Shown one piece after another: positions 55,139 to 64,000 of a stretch of 64,000 nucleotides of DNA (its first letter is position 1; every line of letters starts with the position of its first letter). Made by a program: the position numbers and the translations under genes. Under the pieces are notes generated by a model. It had not been told where the DNA came from. It searched no databases and saw only the letters and a program-made list of their open reading frames with translations. This stretch comes from Alphaproteobacteria bacterium (GTDB lineage Bacteria; Pseudomonadota; Alphaproteobacteria; Reyranellales; Reyranellaceae): the NCBI GenBank assembly GCA_017307275.1, contig JAFKFK010000009.1, forward strand, positions 186,001-250,000. Reading direction: 5' to 3'.

Positions 55139-56716
55139 CTATTTCTTCCCGATGCCCCAGAAGGTCGTGATCGGCGCCGGCACCGGCCTGGTGACGACGT
55201 TGGCGCGGACAGCCTGCACGCCGTACCACTCGCCGAGAGGAACGTGCGTGACGACCTTCATGGCATGACGCTGGACCTCCTCAGCGACAGCCTTCTTTTC
55301 CGCCTCGGTGGTTGCCTTCACGAATTTGTCGCGCAGCTTCTCCAGCGCCTCGTCGCAGGGCCAGCCCGACCGCGCCTTGTCGCAGGTCGCGGTGAGGAAC
55401 GGTGTCATCAGCGGATCGAGAATGTCGAGCTGTACCCAGCTCGTGCCGAAAGCGTTCCAGCCGCCTTCCGATGGTGGTCCCTTCTTGGCGAGTCGCGCCA
55501 CCATGCTCTGCCAGTCCATCGGCTGGACCTCGACCTTGAAGCCTGCCTTTTCGAGCTGAGCCTTCGCGACCGGGGCAATCTGCTTGATGACGCCAAGGTC
55601 CGTCGGCTGCGGCATCACCACGACGGTGCCGTCATAGCCTGCCTCCTTGAGAAGCTCGCGGGCCTTGGCAACGTTGCCTTCGACAAGGCCATCCATACCG
55701 GCCGTCGACGCAAGCGGCGAGTCGCAGGTGAACATGGCCTTGCAGACGCGGTAGTAGCGCTTGTCGCCGATGCCGGCCTGCAGGAACTCATCCTGGCTCA
55801 GCGCATAGGAGGCGGCCTGGCGAACCTTCTCGTTGTTGAAAGGCGGCTGCAGCCAGTTCATGCGAAAGACGTACTGGTTCGACGCCTTGCCGCGAATGAG
55901 CTTGATGTTCTTGTCCTTCTCGAGGATGCCGAGATGGTCGTAGGAAACGCCTTCGATCATGTCGATCTCGCCGTTCAACAGCGCGTTGAGCTGCGTCTCG
56001 GCATCGGGGATCCAGACCCACTCCACGCGGTCGAGATTCACGACCTTGCCGCCGGCGAGACCCGACATCGGCTCGGACCGCGGCTTGTATTTCGGGTTCT
56101 TGATGTAAACGAGCTTCTCGCCGGGCTTCCATTCGTCCTTCTTGAAGATGAAGGGGCCGGAGCCGATGTAGTCGTCGATCTGCTTGAAGGCGTCCACCTC
56201 GGCCATCTTCTTGGGCATCATGAAGGGAACGACCACCGACGGTTTGCCAAGTGCCTCGATCAACGGCCCGAACTTCTCCTTCAGCACGATCTGGAAGGTC
56301 TTGGGATCGACGATCTTGTATTCCTGGAGCGACAGAGCGAGCTTCTGCCCCATCGCATCGCGCGCCGACCAGCGCTTCAGCGAAGCGACGCAGTCCTCGG
56401 CCGTGACCGGCGTGCCGTCATGCCATTCGAGCCCGTCGCGCAGCTTGAAGGTCCAGGTGAGGCCGTCGTCGCTGGTTATCCAACTGTCGACCATCTGAGG
56501 TTGGATTTTCAGATTCTCGTCGATCGCAAACAGCGTATCGTAGAGCATGTAGCCGTGGTTGCGCGTGATGTAGGCGCCGCTCCAGATCGGATCGAGCGCC
56601 TTCACGTCGGAATGCATCACGACCTTGAGGGTCTGCGCCGACGCAGCCGGCGCTCCTGCAAGAGTTGCCACGCCAAGCGTTGCAAGGGCTGCGAGCGAAA
56701 CAACAAAGCGACGCAT
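55139..56716 (-). CDS. SBP_bac_5-family solute-binding protein, paralogue 3
   Basis: 525 residues from the ATG at 56716, with GGAGG upstream. A signal peptide (LAALATLGVATLAGAPAASAQ) is cut after ASA. It is recognisably related to the two tandem SBPs at 43.6-46.9 kb, sharing NHGYMLYDTLFAIDEN, LRDGLEWHDGTPVTAEDC and DDYIGSGPFIFKKDEWKPGE, but more diverged. No permease is nearby. Here it closes a minus-strand cluster with an amidohydrolase, an AtzH-like protein and an amidase, so its ligand may be their substrate. Confidence 0.93.
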   Translation of the reverse strand: MRRFVVSLAALATLGVATLAGAPAASAQTLKVVMHSDVKALDPIWSGAYITRNHGYMLYDTLFAIDENLKIQPQMVDSWITSDDGLTWTFKLRDGLEWHDGTPVTAEDCVASLKRWSARDAMGQKLALSLQEYKIVDPKTFQIVLKEKFGPLIEALGKPSVVVPFMMPKKMAEVDAFKQIDDYIGSGPFIFKKDEWKPGEKLVYIKNPKYKPRSEPMSGLAGGKVVNLDRVEWVWIPDAETQLNALLNGEIDMIEGVSYDHLGILEKDKNIKLIRGKASNQYVFRMNWLQPPFNNEKVRQAASYALSQDEFLQAGIGDKRYYRVCKAMFTCDSPLASTAGMDGLVEGNVAKARELLKEAGYDGTVVVMPQPTDLGVIKQIAPVAKAQLEKAGFKVEVQPMDWQSMVARLAKKGPPSEGGWNAFGTSWVQLDILDPLMTPFLTATCDKARSGWPCDEALEKLRDKFVKATTEAEKKAVAEEVQRHAMKVVTHVPLGEWYGVQAVRANVVTRPVPAPITTFWGIGKK

Positions 56717-56782
56717 GTACGGCCTCCGACTATGGTGGCCGAAGTCTAGGGCGGTGCGATGTCTCGTGTCATCCGGAGTGAA

Positions 56783-56817
56783 GCGAGGAATCCTTTCAAT
56801 GCCGAAAGATTCCTCGC
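56783..56817. repeat. Long inverted repeat between the amidohydrolase and SBP genes
   Basis: GCGAGGAATCCTTTC (56783-56797) pairs with GAAAGATTCCTCGC (56804-56817) with one bulged C, giving a 14-pair stem and an AATGCC loop. It is preceded by ATCCGGAGTGAAGCGAGGAA, which resembles the dispersed GAGCGAAGCGAAGGATC-type palindromic repeats of many proteobacteria. No second copy is seen in this window. It may also terminate the amidohydrolase transcript. Confidence 0.5.
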
Positions 56818-56854
56818 AGCGTCGCTCTGACATGATTCTTGCTAGTTATTCTCT

Positions 56855-57895
56855 CTACCCAAGCGCCAATTTGTAGACGCGCGCGGCTGTACCCGAGAAC
56901 AGCGCCGTCTTCTCCATGTTCGATGCACCCGCGGCGAGCCGCTTGAAGGCGTTCCAGAGCACGCCGTATCCCGAGGTGATCTTGTCGACCGGGAAGTTGC
57001 TTTCGAACATGCAGCGGTCGGCGCCGAAGATCTCGATCGTCGTTTCGACCCAGGGCTTGAAGGCTTTGGCCAGCTCCTCCGAACCGGGCGGAACGGGCCG
57101 TTCGTAGAAATCGAACCAGCCCATAGCCATGCCAAGCCCACCCACCTTCACCGTGACGTTGGGCCGGCGCGCCAGCTCGGTCATGGATTTCTTCCAGGTG
57201 GCGAAGACTTCGTCGTGGCGGTTGGCATAGGACGCATAGCCCAGCGGACCGCCGACATGATCGAGGACGATCTGGGTGTTGGGAAAGGCGCTCGCGAGGT
57301 CGGCAACTTCGCCGATCTGCGGATGATAGGTCCAGCTGTCGAAGGTCAGGCCGCGGCGGTCGAGTTCGCGGAAACCCTCGCGCCAGGTCGCATCGGCCAT
57401 CAGGCCGGGTGTCGGGTTGGTACGGGTCGCGCGAATGCCAGGGTCCCTGTCGAGGCCGGTCTGGTAGCGAATGCCACGAAAACGGCCATTGCCGGCCGCG
57501 ATCTGGGCGTCGAACACCGCACCTGCCTTCGCACCAAGGCGAAGATCGACATGGCTCACAATGCCGGCGCAGGCCCGCAAGTTGCCATAGAGGCCGCTGG
57601 CGCTCATCGCCGCAACTCCGTTGGCGAACTCGGTCTCGCCGAGACAGCGTAGTTCGGCCGGCCCTTCCTTGCGGTACATCGAATGGCAATCGACGAACAC
57701 CGTGGCCACGATGTTATGACCGGTCTGCGTGTCGGCCAGCAGGTCGTGGAACATGTAATCGTTGCCGGTGCGCTGCCAGAGATGATGATGCGGATCGACG
57801 ATCGGCAGCGCGGGCTCCAGCGCCTCCTCCGTCACCTTGGCGACCCAATCGAGATTCGGCGCGATGACATTGCCCAGCTTCGGTGATGCGCTCAT
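56855..57895 (-). CDS. Amidohydrolase family 2 (PF04909) metal-dependent hydrolase
   Basis: 346 residues. The TIM-barrel metal site begins PIVDPHHHLWQ with H36 and H38, then FVDCHSMYRKEGP, FDSWTYHPQIGEV with a His, IVLDHVGGPLGY and the final acidic ADRCMFESNFP. It is like 2-pyrone-4,6-dicarboxylate lactonases and related lactone or decarboxylase enzymes. The reaction is unknown. It is 27 bases downstream of the AtzH-like gene. Confidence 0.9.
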   Translation of the reverse strand: MSASPKLGNVIAPNLDWVAKVTEEALEPALPIVDPHHHLWQRTGNDYMFHDLLADTQTGHNIVATVFVDCHSMYRKEGPAELRCLGETEFANGVAAMSASGLYGNLRACAGIVSHVDLRLGAKAGAVFDAQIAAGNGRFRGIRYQTGLDRDPGIRATRTNPTPGLMADATWREGFRELDRRGLTFDSWTYHPQIGEVADLASAFPNTQIVLDHVGGPLGYASYANRHDEVFATWKKSMTELARRPNVTVKVGGLGMAMGWFDFYERPVPPGSEELAKAFKPWVETTIEIFGADRCMFESNFPVDKITSGYGVLWNAFKRLAAGASNMEKTALFSGTAARVYKLALG

Positions 57896-57922
57896 GGCGT
57901 CCTCCAGGTTTTTCTTTGCGTC

Positions 57923-58354
57923 CTACAGGACGGGTTGCTCGCTGATCATCGAAACGTGGGCCGACACGACCTTCCAACCGACATCCGGAAAGCGCACCCA
58001 GGTCTGGCTTTGCCGCCCGGTCATGTCCCTGCCGCGAACCTTGTAGACAAGGTTCACGGTGGCGATGTCGCGCCCCAACGTCAGGATGTCGACGCGGTAG
58101 CGCTTCTCCTTGGTGCCGGGCCCCGGCGGCCGCGCCATCCGGTGGGCATGGATGCGGTCGAAACCATAGCCATGCTCGTTGTTGGCAAGCCGGATCGTGT
58201 ACGGACTGTTCCAGAAGGTCGCGTCGAGCACGTCGACGTTCTTGTCGATCAACGCCTGTTCGTAGCATTCGAACAGTGCACTCACTTCGGCAACGACATC
58301 GGGAAGATTGGGCGTCAGATCTTTTGCAGATTCGGCGTTCACTTGATCTCTCAC
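57923..58354 (-). CDS. AtzH/HpxZ-like (NTF2-fold) protein
   Basis: 143 residues. It contains LFECYEQALIDKNVDVLDATFWNSPYTIRLAN and later SQTWVRFPDVGWKVVSAHVS, the signature of the AtzH/HpxZ group in the DUF3225 family. In the cyanuric acid pathway AtzH is a 1,3-dicarboxyurea deamidase that feeds the AtzE amidase; in other species HpxZ is tied to oxalurate use. Its start overlaps the stop of the amidase by 4 bases, as in those operons, which strongly supports functional coupling. Confidence 0.88.
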   Translation of the reverse strand: MRDQVNAESAKDLTPNLPDVVAEVSALFECYEQALIDKNVDVLDATFWNSPYTIRLANNEHGYGFDRIHAHRMARPPGPGTKEKRYRVDILTLGRDIATVNLVYKVRGRDMTGRQSQTWVRFPDVGWKVVSAHVSMISEQPVL

Positions 58355-59526
58355 TGGGCTCCCTCGAAAGCACGCGCCACCGCCACCAGGCTGGCATCGC
58401 TGCCCCTTGCGCCGATGATGGACAGACCGACCGGGAGTCCGTCAACCGTCGCCCCCGGAAGGCTGACCTGCGGGTGGCCGGCAAGTCCGCCCTGCGCGCA
58501 GAGACAGGTGATGCGATCGCGTAGCGGCTCGAGCACGGAGAGCGGCTGCCCCGTGAGTGGCGCCGGGAACGGCGTCGTCGGGAGACAGAGAATGGTACCG
58601 GCCGGCAACAGATACTTCATCCGCGCCCGCGCTTCCTGGCGCATCAGGTTCGCCCAGGCACGATCCGCCTCGGAAATCATCGAAGCCATAACCAGCCCCC
58701 GCGCGACCGAGAAGGCGAAGCGTGGATTGCGCTCGTCGAGCCAGCTCTTGAATGTGTTGTAGGCCTCGACAGGCTGCAGCGTACGCTGGGCACGTGCCCA
58801 CACCGAGAGGCCTTGCGGCGCCATGATGTCCTCACGGCTCGATCCCACGAGGTTGGCAAGGCGCTTTACCATCGGCTGCAACGCGTCCGCTACATTGGTA
58901 TCGGCAAAGCCGAAAGCGTCGGCGGCGACGATCAGCTTGCCGGGCAACGCTGCCGGGATGCTTTCTCCCAGCATGACCGACGACACCTTTGCAAAAGTCT
59001 CGGCATCGCGAGCAAACCAGCCGGTCGTGTCCGAGGTCGGGGCCTGGGGCATCATCCCGGACACGTCGAGGCGGCCATGCGTCGGACGGATGCCGTAGAG
59101 GCCGCAGAAGCTCGATGGCACGCGCACCGAGCCGCCGGTATCGGTGCCAAGCGCCGTATCGCAAATCCCTGCCGCAACGGCCGCGGCCGAACCGGACGAC
59201 GAACCGCCCGGCACCCGACCGGGCGCCCGCACGTTGCGCGGCGTGCCGTCGAAGGCATTCTCGCCCAGGATACCGAGCGACACTTCGTCGGTGATCGTCT
59301 TGCCGATCAGACTGGCGCCGGCATCGAGCAGGGTCTGCACGGCCCAGGCATTGCGCGTCGGGACAGGACGGCCTGTCGGCCAGTCGTGATTGCCCCCGCC
59401 GGTTGGCACGCCGGCCACGTCGAACAGGTCCTTGGCCGCGAAAGTCAGGCCCGACAAAGGACCGTCGGGGCAGCCATCTATGCGCGCACGAGCACCCGGC
59501 ACGAAGGCGCCGATATCGTCTTTCAT
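58351..59526 (-). CDS. Amidase signature enzyme coupled to the AtzH-like gene
   Basis: 391 residues, slightly short for the family. The catalytic residues are present: K32 in FAAKDLFD, the GGSSSG loop at 107-112 and S133 in GTDTGGSVR. It resembles AtzE/HpxY-like amidases, although the small AtzG partner is not seen nearby. Overlap of 4 bases with the AtzH-like gene. A carbamoyl or dicarboxyurea-type substrate is possible but unproven. It is the first gene of the minus-strand cluster that ends with the solute-binding protein. Confidence 0.92.
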   Translation of the reverse strand: MKDDIGAFVPGARARIDGCPDGPLSGLTFAAKDLFDVAGVPTGGGNHDWPTGRPVPTRNAWAVQTLLDAGASLIGKTITDEVSLGILGENAFDGTPRNVRAPGRVPGGSSSGSAAAVAAGICDTALGTDTGGSVRVPSSFCGLYGIRPTHGRLDVSGMMPQAPTSDTTGWFARDAETFAKVSSVMLGESIPAALPGKLIVAADAFGFADTNVADALQPMVKRLANLVGSSREDIMAPQGLSVWARAQRTLQPVEAYNTFKSWLDERNPRFAFSVARGLVMASMISEADRAWANLMRQEARARMKYLLPAGTILCLPTTPFPAPLTGQPLSVLEPLRDRITCLCAQGGLAGHPQVSLPGATVDGLPVGLSIIGARGSDASLVAVARAFEGAQ

Positions 59527-59557
59527 GGAACGCTACTCACCTTGTGGGAGGAAACGA

Positions 59558-62500
59558 CTACTCGGCCGGTGTGGCGGGGACGCGACCCTTCGTGCGCCAG
59601 CGCTTGGCCCAGCCGGGGCTGAACTTCATGCCGGTCAGCTTGTCGAACCACATGTAGACGACAGGTGTGATGAACAGCGTAAGGAGCTGCGAGACTAGCA
59701 GGCCGCCCACGACGGTCACGCCAAGCGGCTGGCGCAGCTCGGCACCGGCACCGTGGCCCAACGCGATGGGCAACGCCCCCAGCAGGGCGCAGGTCGTGGT
59801 CATCATGATCGGCCGAAAGCGCAGCAGCGCGGCCTCGACAATCGCCTGCTCCGCTGTAGCGCCCTGCCCTCGCCGTTCGATCGCGAAGTCGACCATCATG
59901 ATCGCATTCTTCTTCACGATGCCGATCAGCATGACGACGCCGATCAGGGCGATGACGCTCAAATCCATGCCGAACAGCATCAAGGTGATCAGCGCGCCAA
60001 TGCCTGCCGACGGCAGGCCCGACAGGATGGTGAGCGGATGGATGAAGCTTTCGTAGAGGATGCCCAGGATGATGTAGATCACGAGGACCGCCGCGAACAG
60101 CAAGAGCCCCTGGTTGGCAACGGCCTGCTCGAAGACCTGCGCACTGCCCTCGAAGCTGGTGGCGATGTTGCTCGGCAAACCGATCTCGGCGGCAGCTGCG
60201 CGGATATCGGCGGTCGCCTGGCCGAGCGCGACGCCCGGCTGCAGATTGAACGAGATGATGACTGACGGAAGCTGCGCAATATGGTTGACCGTCAGCGACG
60301 TTGGCTTGTCGACGCGTTTGGCCACCGTATCGAGCGGTACCAGGGCGCCGCTCGGCGTACGGATCTGCAAGCGTCGCAGGACGTCGTTGATGTCGGCGTA
60401 CTTGGGATCGGCCTCGAGGATGACCTGATAAGTGTCGTCGGACGCGTAAATGGTCGAGACCTGCCGCGTGCCGAAGGCGGAGTAGAGCAGCAGTCGGATC
60501 TGGTCGACCGACAGGCCGAGGCGCGAAGCCGTGTCGCGGTCGACGTCGATCAGCGCCGAGCGTGCCCGCACCTGCAGGTCGGAGTTCACGTCCATGATGG
60601 ACGGGATCTTCTTCATCCGCTCTTCCATCTTCGGCGCGTATTCACGCAATACGGCGAGATCGCTGGAGCGCAGGCCGAACTGATACTGGGCGCGCGTCTG
60701 GGTCGTGCCGATGTTGATCGACTGGATCGGCTGGAAATAGATGTTGATGCCGGGCACCGATGCGGTCGCACGACGGAACCGGGCAATGACCGCTTGAATC
60801 GTATCCTTGCGATCACCCTTGTCGCGCAGGGTGATGAACATGCGGCCCGAGTTGATCGTATTGGCGGCGTTGCCGCCGCCCACCGTCGACACCACCGAGA
60901 CGACGTCGGGATCCCTCTTCAGGATCTCGGCCAGCACCGACTGCCGAGCCACCATGGCGTCGAACGACGCATCGTCGGGCCCGACCGTCGAGGCCGAAAT
61001 CTGGCCGATATCCTCGGTCGGGAAGAAGCCCTTGGGAATGGCCTGAAAGAGGATCGCCGTCAGGACGAAGGTGCCGAGCGTGATCGCCAGCACCAGCCGC
61101 GGCAGGGCTACCGTGCGACGCAGCGCCCAGCCATAGCCCTCGGTCATCTTGGTAAAGCTCCACTCGAAAGCACGCAGAAGGAAGTTGTGCTTCTGGTGAT
61201 GGTCGATCGGCTTCAGCATCCGCGAGCAGAGCATCGGTGTCAGGGTGAGTGACACCACGCCCGAAATCAGGATGGCGAAGCTGATGACCAGGCCGAACTC
61301 GTTGAACATGCGGCCGACGACACCGCCCATGAACAGCACCGGGATGAACACCGCGACCAGCGAGAGCGTCATGGAGATGATCGTGAAACCTACCTCCTTG
61401 GCTCCCTTGAATGCCGCCTCCATCGGCTTTTCGCCGGCCTCGATATGCCGAACGATGTTCTCGAGCATGACGATGGCATCGTCGACGACGAAGCCTACCG
61501 CCAGAGTGAGTGCCAACAACGATATGTTGTCGATCGAGTGGCCGCACAAATACATGCCCGCAAAGGTGCCGATGATCGAGATCGGCAGTGCGATGGCCGG
61601 AATGATGGTCGCGCGGAAACTGCGCAGGAAGAAATAGATCGCGACAATGACCAGGATGCCGGCCAGCACGAGCGTGAACTCGACATCCTCGACCGCCTCG
61701 CGAATCGACTTGGCGCGGTCGTTCAGCAGCGAGATTTCGACGCCGGGCGGCAGCTCGGCCTGAATCTGCGGCAGGATCGCCCTCACCCGGTCGACCACCT
61801 CGACGGTGTTGGCGTCGGGTTGCCGATAGACGCCGAGCACGATCGCGCGGGTGCCGTCGACCCAGCTCGCCACCTTGTCGTTCTCGACGCCGTCGATCGC
61901 CGTGGCGACGTCGGAAATACGCACCGGCGCCCCGTTCTGCCAGGTCACGATCACCGGCATGTAGTCGGCGGCCTTGTTGATCGGGCCTGTCGCTTCGAGG
62001 ATCGCGTTCTGCCGGCGGTCGGCGACCGATCCGACCGGCTTGCTCGAATTGGCCGCAACGATGGCGTTCTGCAACTCCTGCAGGGTAAGGCCACGCACAG
62101 CGAGCTGATCGAGATCGGCACGCACGCGCACGGCGTATTTCTGCGTACCGAAGATCAGCACCTGGGCAACGCCGGGCAGGGTCGAAATGCGCGGCAGGAT
62201 CGCGCGATTGGCAAAGGCGTCGATGTCCGACAACCGCACCTGCGAAGACCGCAACGCCAGAAACATGACGGCCCAGTCGGCGGGATTGACCTTGCGGAAG
62301 CTGGGCGGCGTCGTGAGCTCGGGCGGCAAACGGCGCATCGCCGACGAGATCGCCGACTGCACGTCGAGAGCGGCACCGTCGATCGACCGGTTAAGGTCGA
62401 ATTGCAGCACAATCGATGTGTTCCCGAGCGACGAGGTCGAGGTCATCGCCGTGACGCCGGCAATTGTCGAGAATTGCCGTTCCAGGATCGAGGCGACGGA

Positions 62501-62680
62501 GGCCGCCATCGTTTCCGGGCTGGCGCCGGGGAGCTGGGCCGTAACCTGGATGGTCGGGAAGTCGACTCGCGGGACGGCCGCGACGGGAAGCTGCTTGAAG
62601 GCGAAGCCGCCTGCCAGGACGAACGTCGCCATCAGCAGGATGGTCATGACCGGACGTCGGATACAAAGCGCGGATAACAT
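59558..62680 (-). CDS. RND-family efflux permease (HAE1/MdtB-AcrB type)
   Basis: 1040 residues, the usual length. Two homologous halves each carry one periplasmic loop and six helices. The proton-relay aspartates are in FVVDDAIVMLEN near residue 407. It begins LCIRRPVMTILLMATFVLAGG and has the AcrB-like ADLDQL and FFLRSFRATIIPAIALPIS regions. It exports drugs or metabolites to an outer-membrane channel, driven by protons. No outer-membrane factor gene is in the window. It lies 28 bases after the adaptor gene. Confidence 0.95.
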   Translation of the reverse strand: MLSALCIRRPVMTILLMATFVLAGGFAFKQLPVAAVPRVDFPTIQVTAQLPGASPETMAASVASILERQFSTIAGVTAMTSTSSLGNTSIVLQFDLNRSIDGAALDVQSAISSAMRRLPPELTTPPSFRKVNPADWAVMFLALRSSQVRLSDIDAFANRAILPRISTLPGVAQVLIFGTQKYAVRVRADLDQLAVRGLTLQELQNAIVAANSSKPVGSVADRRQNAILEATGPINKAADYMPVIVTWQNGAPVRISDVATAIDGVENDKVASWVDGTRAIVLGVYRQPDANTVEVVDRVRAILPQIQAELPPGVEISLLNDRAKSIREAVEDVEFTLVLAGILVIVAIYFFLRSFRATIIPAIALPISIIGTFAGMYLCGHSIDNISLLALTLAVGFVVDDAIVMLENIVRHIEAGEKPMEAAFKGAKEVGFTIISMTLSLVAVFIPVLFMGGVVGRMFNEFGLVISFAILISGVVSLTLTPMLCSRMLKPIDHHQKHNFLLRAFEWSFTKMTEGYGWALRRTVALPRLVLAITLGTFVLTAILFQAIPKGFFPTEDIGQISASTVGPDDASFDAMVARQSVLAEILKRDPDVVSVVSTVGGGNAANTINSGRMFITLRDKGDRKDTIQAVIARFRRATASVPGINIYFQPIQSINIGTTQTRAQYQFGLRSSDLAVLREYAPKMEERMKKIPSIMDVNSDLQVRARSALIDVDRDTASRLGLSVDQIRLLLYSAFGTRQVSTIYASDDTYQVILEADPKYADINDVLRRLQIRTPSGALVPLDTVAKRVDKPTSLTVNHIAQLPSVIISFNLQPGVALGQATADIRAAAAEIGLPSNIATSFEGSAQVFEQAVANQGLLLFAAVLVIYIILGILYESFIHPLTILSGLPSAGIGALITLMLFGMDLSVIALIGVVMLIGIVKKNAIMMVDFAIERRGQGATAEQAIVEAALLRFRPIMMTTTCALLGALPIALGHGAGAELRQPLGVTVVGGLLVSQLLTLFITPVVYMWFDKLTGMKFSPGWAKRWRTKGRVPATPAE

Positions 62681-62708
62681 CCTCGGTCCTCGACCTGCTT
62701 GTCGTTGT

Positions 62709-63944
62709 TTAGCCTCGTGGCGGCGCGGCGGCCGTTGCCGGATCGCTGGCGGCGGGCTTGATGCTCACGTTGGCGCCGTTGGCGAGGCGCAGCTGACCGT
62801 CGATGACGACGGATTCGCCGCCCTCGATGCCCTTGCCGATCACCGATTCGCCGTTCTGGGTGCGCTTGACGACGACGTTGCGCAGTTCGGCGACGCCGTC
62901 CTTCACCACATAGAGGAAAGGCCCTTGCGGCCCGAGCTGGACGGCAGCCGCCGGCACCGACATGGCGTCGGCTTCAATGCCGAGCGTGATCTCGACCTTC
63001 ACGAACTGGCCGGGCCACAGAAGCTCGTTGGCGTTGTCGATGCGCGCCTTCGCCGTCACGGTGCCGGTGTTGGGATCGACGTTGTTCTCGATGAAGGCCA
63101 TCACGCCTGACCGCTTCTTCTGGTCGTCGACAATCGCCGTGACTTTGACCGGACCGCTGGCCATCGCCGCGCGCAGGTCCGGCAGGATGACCTGCGGGAT
63201 GGCGAAGCTGACGTAGATCGGGTCGATCTGGTTGATGGTGGCGAGCGTGCTGGTCGCCGTATTGTCGCCGACGCGGACGACGGCGCCGGCCTTGCTGGCG
63301 ATCGATCCAATACGGCCAGAAAAGGGAGCACGAATCTCAGTATAGGAGAGCAGGGTCTGCACGCTGGTCTTGGAGGCCTCGTCAGCCTCGAGCTGGGCTT
63401 CGGCCGTCTTCAGCGCCGTATGGGCGTTATCGCGTTGGACGAGCGTGCCGGCATTCTTGGCGAACAACTCCTCGTAGCGCTGAAGGTCGCGCTTGGCCTG
63501 CACCACCTGCGTCTGGTCCTTGCGGATCTGTGCCTCGATCTGCGCAAGTTGCGCACGGAGCGTGCGGCCATCGAGTTCGAAGAGGATATCGCCCTCCTTC
63601 ACGAAGGCGCCCTCCTCGACGTTGACCTTCATGATCTGGCTGTCCATCCGCGGCTTGATCTGGACCGATGCAATCGATTGCACGGTGCCGACGGCGTCGA
63701 CCATGATCGGCATCGGCTTCTTGGACACGGTCGTGACGATGACCGGAACCGCACCGGCCGGGTTAGCACGCCCGCGCCTTCCCTGCGGCTGGGCCTGGGC
63801 AGCCGGGCTCGACTGGGCCTGTTCGGCCGCCTTGGCGGTCGTGCCCATGCCCAATTGCTGGGCAATCTCGCCTCGATAGATGTAGGCAGCCCCGCAGATC
63901 GCAATCGCGACCGTCGCGATGACTGCCATACGGCCAATCGGCAT
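62709..63944 (-). CDS. RND efflux periplasmic adaptor (membrane fusion protein)
   Basis: 411 residues. An N-terminal membrane anchor (MAVIATVAIAICGAAYIY) is followed by an Ala/Gln-rich linker. The lipoyl half-motif VNVEEGAFVKEGDILFELD, a coiled-coil hairpin (LRAQLAQIEAQIRKDQTQVV...LKTAEAQLEADEASK) and the second half IRAPFSGRIGSI follow, then a beta-barrel region with LWPGQFVKVEITL. GGGAGAA precedes the ATG. It joins the permease encoded next to an outer-membrane channel. Confidence 0.95.
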   Translation of the reverse strand: MPIGRMAVIATVAIAICGAAYIYRGEIAQQLGMGTTAKAAEQAQSSPAAQAQPQGRRGRANPAGAVPVIVTTVSKKPMPIMVDAVGTVQSIASVQIKPRMDSQIMKVNVEEGAFVKEGDILFELDGRTLRAQLAQIEAQIRKDQTQVVQAKRDLQRYEELFAKNAGTLVQRDNAHTALKTAEAQLEADEASKTSVQTLLSYTEIRAPFSGRIGSIASKAGAVVRVGDNTATSTLATINQIDPIYVSFAIPQVILPDLRAAMASGPVKVTAIVDDQKKRSGVMAFIENNVDPNTGTVTAKARIDNANELLWPGQFVKVEITLGIEADAMSVPAAAVQLGPQGPFLYVVKDGVAELRNVVVKRTQNGESVIGKGIEGGESVVIDGQLRLANGANVSIKPAASDPATAAAPPRG

Positions 63945-64000
63945 TTCTTCGTTCTCCCGACCCCAAGCCCCTGTCTGGATTATAGAGCGCGCGCACCTTG

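Overview
This window is a gene-dense, GC-rich (about two-thirds G+C by eye) stretch of a bacterial chromosome. No gap between genes exceeds about 170 bases. Several markers point to an alphaproteobacterium: a DUF1476/zeta-type F1-ATPase inhibitor next to purB, the purC-purS-purQ-purL-bolA-grxD order, an HmrR/CueR-type copper regulator, and many solute-binding proteins without permeases. The genus cannot be fixed from sequence alone; a soil or water rhodospirillalean/hyphomicrobial type is a guess. I see no rRNA, tRNA, CRISPR array, prophage, transposase or plasmid functions.

Layout. 1-4.2 kb: the end of a BASS-type transporter, then a tight minus-strand run (CinA-like protein, AbrB-type membrane protein, amidase, Asp/Glu racemase). 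4.3-8.5 kb: methionine aminopeptidase, a serine beta-lactamase-like hydrolase, a RadC protein with an unusual N-terminus, and a class III cyclase carrying a WGR-like N-terminal module. 8.5-12 kb: a copper module with copA-cueR on one strand and a CopZ-like chaperone on the other, each behind its own CueR-type promoter. 12-21.9 kb: a GFA-like protein, leuCD, an MmyB-type regulator, a glycogen-debranching-type enzyme, a PRC-barrel protein, an MFS carrier, a quinone oxidoreductase, DUF72 and NIPSNAP proteins. 22-25.9 kb: an ArsR-led operon (ArsR, AHSA1, transglutaminase-like, DUF899, VOC, dienelactone-hydrolase-like) with an operator over the ArsR start codon and a frameshifted gene inside it. 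25.9-33.6 kb: gamma-glutamylcyclotransferase, a membrane cyclase, an HSL esterase with a TetR regulator, a FAH-family enzyme, a HAD phosphatase, purB and the zeta subunit.

33.7-36.8 kb: a MaoC dehydratase coupled to an exported beta-carbonic-anhydrase-like protein, then a GT2 glycosyltransferase and a methyltransferase. 36.9-42.8 kb: a ferritin-like diiron protein, then the purine/bolA/grxD operon. 42.8-47 kb: a LigB-type dioxygenase and two tandem paralogous solute-binding proteins. 47-53.5 kb: an ECF sigma/FecR/TonB-receptor system with DUF4198 and PepSY proteins, preceded by a Fur-like box. 53.5-55.1 kb: a flavodoxin-like quinone reductase divergent from an HxlR regulator, and a very small FAD-oxidoreductase-like protein. 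55.1-59.5 kb: a minus-strand catabolic cluster (amidase, AtzH-like protein, amidohydrolase, a third solute-binding paralogue). 59.6-64 kb: an RND efflux permease and its adaptor.

Overall this is ordinary chromosomal housekeeping interleaved with small regulated accessory modules. The best candidates for something undescribed are the WGR-like/cyclase fusion beside the RadC variant, the MaoC/exported carbonic-anhydrase-like pair, the FecIR-receptor-DUF4198-PepSY uptake cluster, and the miniature FAD-oxidoreductase-like protein.
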